Shown here piece after piece: positions 26,068-34,458 of a stretch of DNA of 64,000 nucleotides. The translations under genes were made by a program, and so were the position numbers. Source of the stretch: HTCC5015 sp051747425 (GTDB lineage Bacteria; Pseudomonadota; Gammaproteobacteria; HTCC5015); NCBI GenBank assembly GCA_051747425.1, contig JBNJGD010000009.1:48759-112758 (forward strand), given 5' to 3'. The stretch's first letter is position 1; every line of letters starts with the position of its first letter. The notes below the pieces were generated by a model. The model made no database searches, was not told the DNA's origin, and worked only from the letters and a program-made list of their open reading frames with translations.

Positions 26068-26622
26068 TTATTGAGAGCGCATCCCGGCAACGGCCGGAGA
26101 GACGCCCTTTTCCATGCCGCTGAACTGTCCCAGTAAACGCCCGCGTTCATCGAGAACAGACATCAGGTTACTGTGCGCCACATAACCCGACTCACCCACC
26201 GAGTATTTGATCGACAGTGCCATTGCCAGTTGGCGTACCTGAGCGTCATTGCTGGTGAGCAATGTCCAACAGGCATCGAGGTCGTACTGATCGGCAAACC
26301 CGGCGAGTTTTTCCGGTGTATCAATCTCCGGCGTGAAAGACACCAGCACATAACCGGTGTCATGACACTCGGGGTCATCCACCTTTTCCTGCACCTGCTT
26401 CATATTATTCACAATAATCGGGCAAGTGTGTTCGCAATCGGTATAGACCATGGACAGCAGCTGCCGCTTGTCTTGCAAATCGGCCAGGGTCAGGCTGCTC
26501 CCCGACTGATCCCGCCACTTGCCCGGCAATTGATACACCGAATCGCCTGGCAGCTTTTCCGCCGCCAGGCTTGAAGGCAGCACCAGGACAAGGCCCAGTG
26601 CCATCATGGTTAAGTGCTTCAT
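26068..26622 (-). CDS. SCO1/SenC family copper chaperone
   Basis: A 184-residue exported thioredoxin-fold protein. A signal peptide (MKHLTMMALGLVLVLPSSLAA) is followed by the SCO copper motif CEHTC (Cys63, Cys67) and a later histidine in VAHSNLMSVLD, the three ligands that bind copper in SCO proteins. These proteins deliver copper to cupredoxin-like or CuA sites in the periplasm. Its ATG overlaps the nirV stop by four bases, so here it probably loads the copper nitrite reductase encoded two genes upstream. The C-terminus is normal; the operon ends at the terminator. Confidence 0.88.
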   Translation of the reverse strand: MKHLTMMALGLVLVLPSSLAAEKLPGDSVYQLPGKWRDQSGSSLTLADLQDKRQLLSMVYTDCEHTCPIIVNNMKQVQEKVDDPECHDTGYVLVSFTPEIDTPEKLAGFADQYDLDACWTLLTSNDAQVRQLAMALSIKYSVGESGYVAHSNLMSVLDERGRLLGQFSGMEKGVSPAVAGMRSQ

Positions 26623-27407
26623 GGTACTTCCCCCGAATCGATGGGTTTAACACAGCGAAAGCCCTGGCTTTTCAGCGTAAAAGTCGCCTCCAGGCTGGTG
26701 CGATGGGCAAAGCGCATAAAGGCGGCGTAATCCGATGGATCGGCACTGCCGGAGGCGCCAGCGCCACAAAACAGGCTCTGGTCCAGCGTGCCGTCAGCCC
26801 GCGACTCACCGCTCACCAGGGCATTATTGAAGTCGCTTACCCACTCCCAGATCAGCCCGTGCAGATTGTGGAGACCCCAGTAATTGGGTTCGCCACTGTC
26901 CACTGCTGCCAACGATTGCTTGGCGGCCGAGCGGGCGTACCAGTCGAGGATGACCTGATTGTAGCCGGGCTCTTCACTGCCGTCGGCCCGGCTGGTCGAT
27001 GCCCGGGCCACATACTCCCACTGGGCCACAGCGGGCAGTGAAGCACCCCGTGACTGGCAATAGGCATCGGCGGCAAACCAGGAGACCCGCACCACCGGCC
27101 AGTCCCCCTGGCCCTCTAGAGGTCCATCCTCGCCCCAGTGCGCCAGATATCCCTCCTCGGCAAACAGCGACGGAATATTGTCGCGCTGCCATTCCGGGTG
27201 AGCCTCGACAAAGCGCTGAAATTCCCGGTTGCTGACCGGTGTGGCATCCATCAGAAAGGAATCGACCTCGATTCTGGGGGTTTTCTCGCTGAGATAGAGG
27301 GGGCGGTACTCGCCCCCCTCAATGGGCACCATATCGGCACCGGCGACGCTGCACACCAGGGTGAGCGCCGCCAGGCCCAAAAGCCGGGCCGGAAATAGCG
27401 GAACCAT
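26619..27407 (-). CDS. nirV: NirV-like formylglycine-generating-enzyme family protein
   Basis: A 262-residue exported protein of the SUMF1/FGE-sulfatase-modifying fold. The signal peptide is MVPLFPARLLGLAALTLVCSVAG. Family features are VPIEGGEY, TPVSNREFQRFV, PVVRVSWFAADAYCQSRG and the NLHGLIWEWVSDF block, ending SQGFRCVK. The order nirK-nirV is well known in denitrifiers; the role of NirV is unsettled. I chose the ATG one base after the nirK stop; upstream reading would run into nirK. It overlaps the SCO-like gene by four bases. Confidence 0.85.
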   Translation of the reverse strand: MVPLFPARLLGLAALTLVCSVAGADMVPIEGGEYRPLYLSEKTPRIEVDSFLMDATPVSNREFQRFVEAHPEWQRDNIPSLFAEEGYLAHWGEDGPLEGQGDWPVVRVSWFAADAYCQSRGASLPAVAQWEYVARASTSRADGSEEPGYNQVILDWYARSAAKQSLAAVDSGEPNYWGLHNLHGLIWEWVSDFNNALVSGESRADGTLDQSLFCGAGASGSADPSDYAAFMRFAHRTSLEATFTLKSQGFRCVKPIDSGEVP

Positions 27408-27408
27408 T

Positions 27409-28842
27409 CTAGCGCCGCTCGGCCACTTGCTCCGGCGTGACCTCACCACCGTCATTGCCCCAGCTGTTGAGGATGTAGGTCATCACATTGGCAACCCTTT
27501 CATCGCTCAGGTCCACCGCTGGCATAACGCCGTCGTAGAGTTCGCCGTTAACGCGGATGGGGCCACTGAGACCGTTGATAACGGCCTCGATAGACCGCCC
27601 GTGATCCTCGTTGAGGTAGTCTGACTGGGCCAGTGGTGGAAAAGCTGCGGGAATGCCCTGACCATTGGCCTGGTGGCAGGCCTGGCAGTTGGCCTCATAG
27701 ATATTTTTGCCCATGCGGATGCGGTCTTCCACCGAGGCAGCCTTGCTCTCCTCTGGGGCCTTGCCCGTATTGATGCTTTGCGTGGCCGAGCCCTCGGGCA
27801 AGTAGACGGAGTAATCCTGCTTGCCGGTAAAGACGCGCTCATCGCCCTCGCCTTCGACTTCGATCACACCCAGGGCACCCTTGTTAAAGGCGCGGAAGAT
27901 AGAGTGGTCCACCATAACCAGCTCGCCGGGCACTTCCGTCTTGAATTCGGTGATCGCGGCGCCACCGGCGGGCACCAGGGTGGTCTGGATGTTTTCGTTT
28001 ATCAGATCGCCACCCTCGACATAGACCCTGTCAAAAATTTCTCCAATCACATGAAAGGAAGACACCAGATTCGGGCCACCGTTGCCGACGAAGAGGCGCA
28101 CAGTTTCACCCACGCGGGCCGTCAGGGCACTCTCGCCCGCCATGGCACCCACCGAGCCGTTAAAGACCACATAATCGGCATCTTCATCCACCGCCTTGGC
28201 CATATCAAAGGGCTGTAGACCGGCTTCGCCGTAGTCGCCCTTGGTGTAGAAATCACCCTGCATCACATAGTACTCGCGGTCCACCGGCGGCAGGCCTTCC
28301 TCGGGCTCTACCAGAATCAGGCCGTACATGCCGTTGGCGATGTGCATGCCCACGGGCGCGGTGGCGCAGTGATAGACATACAGCCCCGGATTCAGCGCCT
28401 TGAAGCTGAAGGTGGAAGTGTGACCGGGTGAGGTAAAGGATGCCGCCGCGCCGCCACCGGGGCCAGTAACCGCGTGGAGGTCGATATTGTGGGGCATTTT
28501 GGAATCGGGGTGGTTGTGCAGATGAAATTCAATCTCGTCACCCTCGCGGACGCGAATAAACTCGCCCGGGACGGCACCACCGAAAGTCCAGAACATGTAG
28601 TCCACCCCGTCGGCGATGGGCATGACCTTTTCCACGGTCTCCATTTCCACCACCACTTTGGCCGGGTGGTCGCGCTCGATCGGTGGCGGCACATTCGGCG
28701 CCTGGGTCAATTGGGCCTGAACGACCGGCAGCTCGGCCGATGAGGCCGATGCCTTGGCTCCTTCATTGCTTTCCCCACTGCGATCGCACGCTGTTGCAGT
28801 AAACGCCAGACAAAAAGCCGCGCAGACAGTCCACTTGTTCAT
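27409..28842 (-). CDS. nirK: Copper nitrite reductase with C-terminal cytochrome c domain
   Basis: A 477-residue exported enzyme reducing nitrite to nitric oxide. Two cupredoxin domains carry type 1 copper ligands His118, Cys159, His167 and Met172, type 2 ligands His123, His158 and His313, and catalytic Asp121 and His264. The spacing in HCATAPVGMHIANGM is that of the AniA-like class II. Residues 365-470 are a cytochrome c domain with the heme site CQACH (386-390) and a likely axial Met440. The signal has a Cys at 19, but the lipobox (ATAC) is atypical, so lipidation is uncertain. AAGGGGAAGG precedes the ATG. nirV and a SCO chaperone follow. Confidence 0.93.
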   Translation of the reverse strand: MNKWTVCAAFCLAFTATACDRSGESNEGAKASASSAELPVVQAQLTQAPNVPPPIERDHPAKVVVEMETVEKVMPIADGVDYMFWTFGGAVPGEFIRVREGDEIEFHLHNHPDSKMPHNIDLHAVTGPGGGAAASFTSPGHTSTFSFKALNPGLYVYHCATAPVGMHIANGMYGLILVEPEEGLPPVDREYYVMQGDFYTKGDYGEAGLQPFDMAKAVDEDADYVVFNGSVGAMAGESALTARVGETVRLFVGNGGPNLVSSFHVIGEIFDRVYVEGGDLINENIQTTLVPAGGAAITEFKTEVPGELVMVDHSIFRAFNKGALGVIEVEGEGDERVFTGKQDYSVYLPEGSATQSINTGKAPEESKAASVEDRIRMGKNIYEANCQACHQANGQGIPAAFPPLAQSDYLNEDHGRSIEAVINGLSGPIRVNGELYDGVMPAVDLSDERVANVMTYILNSWGNDGGEVTPEQVAERR

Positions 28843-28872
28843 ATCCTTCCCCTTGATAAATTGAGTGTTCCA

Positions 28873-28884
28873 CTACCAAGGTAG
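28873..28884. promoter_or_regulatory. Palindrome upstream of nirK
   Basis: CTACC-AA-GGTAG, a perfect five-base inverted repeat with a two-base centre, 31 bases before the nirK ATG. It is in the position of an operator or of the 5' leader. It is not an FNR or NsrR consensus. Confidence 0.35.
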
Positions 28885-28920
28885 CAGAGGGGGGAAAGTT
28901 ATGTGGAAAAGGTGGATACC

Positions 28921-29409
28921 TTATTTGATACTCATCAATTGGCGCAGGTCCTTTTCAATTTTCTCCGGTTTGGTCGTCGGGGCGTAGCGTTTGATCACAT
29001 TGCCTTCGGGATCGACCAGGAATTTGGTGAAGTTCCACTTGATGCGCTTGCCCAGGGCGCCCGGCTGGCTGTCCTTGAGAAAGCGGTAAAGGGGATGGGC
29101 ATCGTCGCCGTTCACCTCGATTTTCTCGAACATGGGAAAGCTGACACCGTAGTTGAGCAGGCAGCCCTGCTGAATCTCCTCGGCACTGCCCGGCTCCTGC
29201 TGACCAAACTGGTTACAGGGAAAACCGAGAATCTCCAGCCCCTGATCCACATAGTCCTTGTAGAGCTTCTCCAGGCCCTCGTACTGGGGCGTCAGACCGC
29301 ACTGACTGGCGGTATTGACGATCAACAGCCACTTGCCCCGGTACTCGTCGAGGTTGATCTCCTGGCCCTTGAGAGAGCGAGCGCTGAACTGGTGTACGGA
29401 CTGAGTCAT
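28921..29409 (-). CDS. Glutathione peroxidase (probable internal start)
   Basis: The in-frame ATG at 29409 has CAGGGG six bases upstream, a good ribosome binding site, and gives exactly 162 residues, the usual size for bacterial glutathione peroxidase / thioredoxin peroxidase (BtuE type). The catalytic set is visible in this numbering: Cys37 (TASQCGLTPQY), Gln71 (NQFGQQEPGS), Trp125 and Asn126 (IKWNFTKF). Cys83 may be a resolving cysteine. It reduces peroxides in the cytoplasm using thiols. It may be made both alone and fused to the DUF454 part. Confidence 0.85.
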   Translation of the reverse strand: MTQSVHQFSARSLKGQEINLDEYRGKWLLIVNTASQCGLTPQYEGLEKLYKDYVDQGLEILGFPCNQFGQQEPGSAEEIQQGCLLNYGVSFPMFEKIEVNGDDAHPLYRFLKDSQPGALGKRIKWNFTKFLVDPEGNVIKRYAPTTKPEKIEKDLRQLMSIK

Positions 29410-29790
29410 GGTATTCCCCTGTAGTTGAATGTTTGATGGTTCCGGCCGCGTCCACAGCCAGCTGCCGGCCAGCAGCATCATCACGGCCAGTGCCGCCGGA
29501 TAGTGGGCCGCGGGGGCCGTGAGAGTGACGATCACCAGCGACAGCGCCATGGTGACAACCGCCGCGTATTTGGCCCGGCGGGGCACGCTGCGGTCGCGGC
29601 GCCAATGCTGAATGTGCTCACCGTAACGCGGGTGCTCAAGCAGCCATTGTTCGAGACGGGGCCATCCGTGGCCGGCGGCCCAGGCGGCGACGATCCAGAA
29701 TACCACGGTGGGCAAGCCGGGCAGTACGACACCGACAAAACCGACAAGCACCAGGCCAACAGCGAGGGTTCGCCACAGCCAGATCCTCAC
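28921..29790 (-). CDS. DUF454 (YbaN-like) membrane domain in frame with glutathione peroxidase
   Basis: One uninterrupted 289-codon frame. Residues 1-127 are a DUF454/YbaN-type protein with about four short hydrophobic segments (LAVGLVLVGFVGVVLPGLPTV and the PALAVMMLLAGSWLW region). Residues 128-289 are a full glutathione peroxidase. YbaN proteins are normally separate and about this length, but no stop codon is found before the peroxidase ATG. The start is a GTG at 29790 that overlaps the preceding stop (GTGA). Either a true fusion anchors the peroxidase to the inner membrane, or the stop was lost while the peroxidase keeps its own start. Confidence 0.8.
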   Translation of the reverse strand: MRIWLWRTLAVGLVLVGFVGVVLPGLPTVVFWIVAAWAAGHGWPRLEQWLLEHPRYGEHIQHWRRDRSVPRRAKYAAVVTMALSLVIVTLTAPAAHYPAALAVMMLLAGSWLWTRPEPSNIQLQGNTMTQSVHQFSARSLKGQEINLDEYRGKWLLIVNTASQCGLTPQYEGLEKLYKDYVDQGLEILGFPCNQFGQQEPGSAEEIQQGCLLNYGVSFPMFEKIEVNGDDAHPLYRFLKDSQPGALGKRIKWNFTKFLVDPEGNVIKRYAPTTKPEKIEKDLRQLMSIK

Positions 29791-30533
29791 GCCCGGGGCT
29801 CGCCTCGCCGCTGTAAAAGCTGGATAAGTACGGCACGGGCCGAAGCCAGACCGCGCTGCAGGCAGGCGAAAATCTCATCCATGGTCAGTTCCCCGGCTTC
29901 GAGGCCCGCACCCCGGTTGGCCACCACGGCGAGACTGGCGTAGTTGATCCCGACTTCTCGGGCCAGCGCCGCCTCGGGCATGCCAGTCATCCCCACCAGA
30001 TCGGCGCCGTCACGGATCAGGCGGCGCACTTCCGCGGCACTCTCCAGTCGCGGCCCCTGGGTGGCGGCGTAGGTGCCGCCATCGTGAAGGGGGACTTCGC
30101 AAGCACTGGCAGCGGCGAGCAGCTCGCGGCGCAGGCGCTCGCTGTAGGGCCGGGTAAAGTCGATGTGCTGAACTTCGCCCTCGCCATCGGAAAAGGTGTG
30201 ACCCCGGCCCCAGGTGTAATCGATGATTTGATCGGGCACGCCCAGGCCCGCCGGCGGGTAGCCACCGGTCAGGCCGCCCACTGCTGCCACAGCGATGATT
30301 TCATCCACACCCAGTTGCTTGAGAGCGTGGATATTGGCGCGGTAGTTGATGCGGTGCGGCGGCCACTGGTGCTGATCGCCGTGGCGCGAGAGAAAACACA
30401 CGGGATAACCGGCAAAGCGCCCTTCCCTGATGGTCGCCGAGGGCTGACCCCAGGGCGTCTCCAGCGCGTGCTCGCGGTCCACGGCCAGCCCCTCGAGTTG
30501 CTCCAGTCCGCTGCCGCCGATCAGGGCCAGCAT
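29787..30533 (-). CDS. S-methyl-5'-thioinosine phosphorylase-type nucleoside phosphorylase
   Basis: A 248-residue member of the MtnP/PNP family. It opens MLALIGGSGLEQLEGL, has LSRHGDQHQWPPHRINYRANI, VGGLTGG, ATQGPRLES and the late GMTGMPEAALAREVGINYASL. The MTA phosphorylase usually has a longer C-terminus; this short form with HQWPPH resembles Pseudomonas MTIP, which cleaves methylthioinosine in polyamine-derived MTA salvage. It starts directly on the hpt stop (TAGATG) and overlaps the DUF454 gene by four bases. Placing salvage genes together fits the context. Confidence 0.83.
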   Translation of the reverse strand: MLALIGGSGLEQLEGLAVDREHALETPWGQPSATIREGRFAGYPVCFLSRHGDQHQWPPHRINYRANIHALKQLGVDEIIAVAAVGGLTGGYPPAGLGVPDQIIDYTWGRGHTFSDGEGEVQHIDFTRPYSERLRRELLAAASACEVPLHDGGTYAATQGPRLESAAEVRRLIRDGADLVGMTGMPEAALAREVGINYASLAVVANRGAGLEAGELTMDEIFACLQRGLASARAVLIQLLQRRGEPRA

Positions 30534-31085
30534 CTATACGCCCTCGATGCCGTATATGGCGCGCAAATTGCGAAAATACCCCAGATAGTCCATGCCGCAG
30601 CCAAAGACATAGCGATCGGGCAAGCTCAGCCCGACATATTTGGCAGAAACACCCTCACAGCGGCGATCGTGCTCCTTCTCCGTCAACACGGCGGTGCGCA
30701 CAGAAGCGGCCCCCTGTCCGGTCAGCGCCGTCTGGATGGCGGCCAGGGTGTGGCCCTCGTCGAGGATGTCGTCGAGAATCAGCACATGGCGACCGGCCAC
30801 CTCGGCCTGGGGCATGGCCTTCCACACCACCTCACCGCCCACCGAGTCCTCACCGTAGCGGGTGGCGTGCAGGTAGTCGACCTGCAGGGGAAACTCCAGG
30901 CGTTTGGTCAGCTCGGCGGTAAAAAACAGCCCGCCGTTCATCACGCACAACACCAGCGGGTCGAGCCCGGTGTAGTCCAGGGTAATCTTGCCCGCCATCC
31001 GGTCGAGCGCCTCGGAGATCACGGCCTCGTCGTGGAGGACATGGGCCTGGTGGTACACCTTCATCGCTTCAGCGAGTTTCGTCAT
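30534..31085 (-). CDS. hpt: Hypoxanthine-guanine phosphoribosyltransferase family protein
   Basis: Salvages hypoxanthine or guanine with PRPP to IMP or GMP. The 183-residue form from ATG 31085 has the PRTase core VLILDDILDEGHTL (PRPP loop), LVLCVMNGGLFF near the N-terminus, and VFGCGMDYLGYFRNL near the end. It overlaps the channel gene upstream by 17 bases; an alternative ATG at 31064 would give no overlap but a shorter N-terminus. It and the nucleoside phosphorylase after it form a purine salvage pair. Confidence 0.9.
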   Translation of the reverse strand: MTKLAEAMKVYHQAHVLHDEAVISEALDRMAGKITLDYTGLDPLVLCVMNGGLFFTAELTKRLEFPLQVDYLHATRYGEDSVGGEVVWKAMPQAEVAGRHVLILDDILDEGHTLAAIQTALTGQGAASVRTAVLTEKEHDRRCEGVSAKYVGLSLPDRYVFGCGMDYLGYFRNLRAIYGIEGV

Positions 31086-32193
31086 CGTTTTCAGCCTGTG
31101 CCTTGTTGTTGACTTCAAGCCCGTCGGGCAAATGCAGTGTGCGAGTGGGGAAAGCCACCTCGGCACCGTGTTCGAGAATGATATCGGCCACCTTCAGAAG
31201 CACATCCTCGCGCACCCGATGGTATTCAACCCACTTGGTCGTACGCGTGAAGGTGTAGACCATAATGTCCAGTGACGAGCTGTTGAACTGGGTGAAGTTG
31301 ACGATCAGGGTTCGCTCCTGATCGATTTCATCGTGGTTTTGCAGCATCTCGCGAATGTCGTCGGCAATCTTCTTGACCACCGACAGATCGGCGTAACGCA
31401 CACCCACGCTTTCACTGATGCGGCGATTGAACATGCGCGACGGATTCTCCACCACAATATTGGTAAAGATGGCGTTGGGCACATAGAGCGGACGCTGGTC
31501 AAAGGTGCGAATGCGGGTGATCCGCAAACCGATGTCTTCCACCGTTCCCTCGATTTCACGGTCCGGCGAACGCACCCACTCGCCCACGGAAAAGGGCCGA
31601 TCGAGATAAATGGTCAGTCCGCCAAAAAAGTTGGCCAACAGGTCGCGGGCGGCGAAACCAATGGCGATACCACCCACGCCGCCGAAGGCCAGAATCCCGG
31701 ACACTGACACTCCGAGGCTCTCCAGCACCACCAGGCCACCAGTAATAATCAGGGAAAGCCGGCCCAGCTTGCTCATGGCCACGGCGGTAGTGGGATCGTA
31801 TTCGACGCTCTCGCGATAACCCTTGGCAATCACATTGAGCTCGGTGTTTTTAACGCCCCGCACCAGAAACCAGATAACGCAGATGATGATACCGATTCGG
31901 CGAATCCCGTCGGCATAGGCATAGATTTCATCGCCGGTTTGCTCACCGAGAATGCCCAGCGTCAGGGTCAGGCCGAGTATCCAGGTAAACAGAGATATGG
32001 GTTTTTCCAGGGCGTGGATAAAGGCGTCGTCCCAGTTGTTCTCGGTTTTTTCCTTGACGCCATCGGCAATCCGGCTAATGGTTCGCCGGATTACAAAGTT
32101 GATCAACAGAGTGCAAAAAACGATGGCGAAAATATGAAATCGCCAATCGCCGGTTACCGCTGTCCATTCCTGCCAGTTGAATGAATCCAGCAT
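31069..32193 (-). CDS. MscS-family mechanosensitive channel
   Basis: A 374-residue inner-membrane channel expected to open under osmotic shock. There are four or five hydrophobic helices in residues 20-190. The pore helix is ILAFGGVGGIAIGFAARDLLANFFGGL, the Gly/Ala-rich TM3 of MscS. The beta domain follows with RPFSVGEWVRSPDREIEGTVEDIGLRITRIRTFD and PNAIFTNIVVENPSR. The ATG at 32193 overlaps the nagZ stop (TGATG), with GGAGGG upstream. Nothing ties it to the salvage genes functionally. Confidence 0.92.
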   Translation of the reverse strand: MLDSFNWQEWTAVTGDWRFHIFAIVFCTLLINFVIRRTISRIADGVKEKTENNWDDAFIHALEKPISLFTWILGLTLTLGILGEQTGDEIYAYADGIRRIGIIICVIWFLVRGVKNTELNVIAKGYRESVEYDPTTAVAMSKLGRLSLIITGGLVVLESLGVSVSGILAFGGVGGIAIGFAARDLLANFFGGLTIYLDRPFSVGEWVRSPDREIEGTVEDIGLRITRIRTFDQRPLYVPNAIFTNIVVENPSRMFNRRISESVGVRYADLSVVKKIADDIREMLQNHDEIDQERTLIVNFTQFNSSSLDIMVYTFTRTTKWVEYHRVREDVLLKVADIILEHGAEVAFPTRTLHLPDGLEVNNKAQAENDDETR

Positions 32194-33239
32194 CACTTCC
32201 CTCCTAATCTCAGTTGTTCGGCCAGCGCTGCGGCTGAAGACCAGCGCGCATCGCGCTGCAAACCAGCCAATGTCTTACCGCGCGATTGGCCTCGCATTCT
32301 GGCCAGCCGATCGCCGCGCCAATCCGCCGGTATCTGAAGGCGCTCGACCACCTGCTCGGCGCCCTCCGGGCAATTGCACACCAGCACCATATCGCAGCCG
32401 GCGGCCAGGGCGAAGTCGGCGCGACCGACATAATCCACACCCAGGTCGGCACCGTCCATGCTCAGGTCGTCGCTGAACACCACACCGTCAAAATCCAGCT
32501 CGCCGCGCAGGATCTCGCTGACCCAGCGGTGTGAAAAGCCGGCCGGCTTGTCATCCACCTCGGGGTAGACCACATGGGCCGGCATCACCGCATCAAGCCC
32601 CTGGCGGGCCAGCTCGGCAAAGGGTTTGAGATCGGTCTCGCGTATCGCCTCCAGCGATCGCGGATCCACCGGCTTTTCCGTGTGGGAGTCGCCGGCGACA
32701 TAGCCGTGACCGGGGAAGTGCTTGCCGGTGGAGGCCATGCCCGCCTCGCGCATGCCGCGAATAAAGGCGCCGCCCAGCTCGACGATCTGTTCCGGCTGGC
32801 GGTGAAAGGCGCGGTCGCCGATCACCTCGGAACCGCCGTAGTCGACATCCAATACCGGAGCAAAGCTGAAATCCACCCCCACCGAGAGCACCTCGGCGGC
32901 CATCAGCCAGCCCAGTTCCCCGGCGGCCTCTGTCGCCGCCACGGGATCGTCCCGCCACAGCTCGCCCAGGACGCGCATGGGCGGAATGTGGGTAAAGCCC
33001 TGGCGGAAGCGCTGTACGCGACCGCCCTCCTGATCCACGGCGATCAACAGATCCCGGCGGAGGCTGCGCACCTCGCGGGTCAGCTCGGCAATCTGCTCGG
33101 GGCTCTCGTAGTGGCGGGCAAACCAGATCAACCCGCCGGTGTTGGGGTGGGTTAACAACTCGCGCTCGACGGCGTCTATGCACGGGCCGCGCAAGTCGAG
33201 CATCACCGGACCCGGCGGGGTGGTGGGCGAGTGCTTCAT
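32193..33239 (-). CDS. nagZ: Beta-N-acetylhexosaminidase NagZ
   Basis: A cytoplasmic family 3 glycosidase of 348 residues that removes GlcNAc from anhydromuropeptides during peptidoglycan recycling. Key features are LIAVDQEGGRVQRF, the family motif STGKHFPGHGYVAGDSHTEKP (with the Asp/His acid pair in GDSH) and the nucleophile Asp in VVFSDDLSM. The length is normal. Its ATG overlaps the ispF stop by four bases and the mscS-type gene starts on its stop. NagZ can influence AmpC induction where ampC exists; none is in the window. Confidence 0.95.
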   Translation of the reverse strand: MKHSPTTPPGPVMLDLRGPCIDAVERELLTHPNTGGLIWFARHYESPEQIAELTREVRSLRRDLLIAVDQEGGRVQRFRQGFTHIPPMRVLGELWRDDPVAATEAAGELGWLMAAEVLSVGVDFSFAPVLDVDYGGSEVIGDRAFHRQPEQIVELGGAFIRGMREAGMASTGKHFPGHGYVAGDSHTEKPVDPRSLEAIRETDLKPFAELARQGLDAVMPAHVVYPEVDDKPAGFSHRWVSEILRGELDFDGVVFSDDLSMDGADLGVDYVGRADFALAAGCDMVLVCNCPEGAEQVVERLQIPADWRGDRLARMRGQSRGKTLAGLQRDARWSSAAALAEQLRLGGK

Positions 33240-33718
33240 GGGCGCTCGGCCTCGACCAGTACGCTGGCGTGGGCGGCGATGCCCTCCTCGCGCCCGGTAA
33301 AGCCCAGCTTCTCCGAGGTCGTCGCCTTGACGCTGACCTGCCCCGGATCGACCCCCATGCCCTCGGCGATGATCCGGCGCATGGCGTCGATGTGCGGCGC
33401 CAGTTTGGGCTTTTGCGCAATCACCGTGATATCGGCGTTGTTGATCTCGGCCCCGCGAGAGCGCAGCTGTTTGACCACCTCGGAGAGCAAGTGGCTCGAG
33501 TCGGCGCCTTCAAAGGCCGGGTCGTCGTCGGGGAAAAAGTGACCGATGTCTCCCAGGGCCATGGCCCCGAGCAGCGCGTCGCATAGGGCGTGGAGCACGA
33601 CATCGCCATCGGAGTGGGCAATCAGACCGCGACTGTGCTCAATGCGCACGCCGCCCAGCATCACATGATCGCCCTCGCCAAAGGCGTGGACATCGTAACC
33701 GTGACCAATTCGAATCAT
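33236..33718 (-). CDS. ispF: 2-C-methyl-D-erythritol 2,4-cyclodiphosphate synthase
   Basis: MEP-pathway enzyme making the cyclodiphosphate from CDP-ME phosphate. At 160 residues it is the family size. Metal-binding motif RIGHGYDVHAF (Asp and His ligands), HSDGDVVLHALCDALLGAM and GDIGHFFPD are all visible, with ALVEAERP-like C-terminal sequence. It overlaps ispD upstream and nagZ downstream, each by four bases, in one operon. Confidence 0.96.
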   Translation of the reverse strand: MIRIGHGYDVHAFGEGDHVMLGGVRIEHSRGLIAHSDGDVVLHALCDALLGAMALGDIGHFFPDDDPAFEGADSSHLLSEVVKQLRSRGAEINNADITVIAQKPKLAPHIDAMRRIIAEGMGVDPGQVSVKATTSEKLGFTGREEGIAAHASVLVEAERP

Positions 33719-34458
33719 TGTGAACTCCCCGCTTCGCTGTCGTCCTCAGAGGCCTGGGCGCGCCAGTAGAGCGACGCCAGTGCCAGGTCCCCGGGATGGG
33801 TAATCTTGATGTTGTCGGCGTGCCCCTCGACCAGGGCCACGCGACCCCCGGCGGCCTCTACCGCCATGGCCTCGTCGGTAATGGCCAAACCGCGCGCCAG
33901 GCCCTCACTGAGTGCCGTGTGAAGTGTTTCCCGGGGGAACAACTGGGGTGTCAGGGCGTGCCAGAGATTTTTGCGCTCCACGGTCTCCCCCACGCAGCCG
34001 CTGTCGTCGGCGCGTTTCATGGTGTCCTTGACCGGGCTGGCCAGCAGGCCGCCGTGGCCTCTCTCTTCAGCACTGGCAATCAGGTGGGCAATATCACCAG
34101 GGCGGACGCAGGGCCTGGCGGCATCGTGGACCAAAATCCAGTCATCGGCAGCGGCTTGATCGGTGAGTGAGTCGAGGGCATTGAGCACCGAGTGGCAGCG
34201 CTCCTCACCGCCCTCGACCTTGTGCAATCGCTGCAACAGACTCTCCGGCAGGCGGCGCTCGGTCTCCGACCACCAGGGATCGTCGCCTCCCAGGGCGACG
34301 GTAATCAGGGAATCCGGCAGCGCCCGGTGCAGGCGCTCCAGGGTGCATTGCAAAATCGTGCTGCCAGCGAATTCCAGATATTGCTTGGGCCGATCGGCAC
34401 CCATGCGGCTGCCTATGCCGGCGGCGGGCACCACAACCCACACTCGAGATTCACTCAC
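33715..34458 (-). CDS. ispD: 2-C-methyl-D-erythritol 4-phosphate cytidylyltransferase
   Basis: MEP-pathway enzyme joining MEP with CTP. From the GTG at 34458 it is 247 residues; the start has GGGGGAAGAGG upstream and overlaps the ftsB stop by eight bases. An upstream in-frame ATG at 34524 lies inside ftsB and is not needed. Motifs: VVVPAAGIGSRMGADRPKQYLEF, HDAARPCV, and TDEAMAVEAAGGRVALVEG with DNIKITHPGDLALA near the end. Confidence 0.94.
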   Translation of the reverse strand: MSESRVWVVVPAAGIGSRMGADRPKQYLEFAGSTILQCTLERLHRALPDSLITVALGGDDPWWSETERRLPESLLQRLHKVEGGEERCHSVLNALDSLTDQAAADDWILVHDAARPCVRPGDIAHLIASAEERGHGGLLASPVKDTMKRADDSGCVGETVERKNLWHALTPQLFPRETLHTALSEGLARGLAITDEAMAVEAAGGRVALVEGHADNIKITHPGDLALASLYWRAQASEDDSEAGSSQ

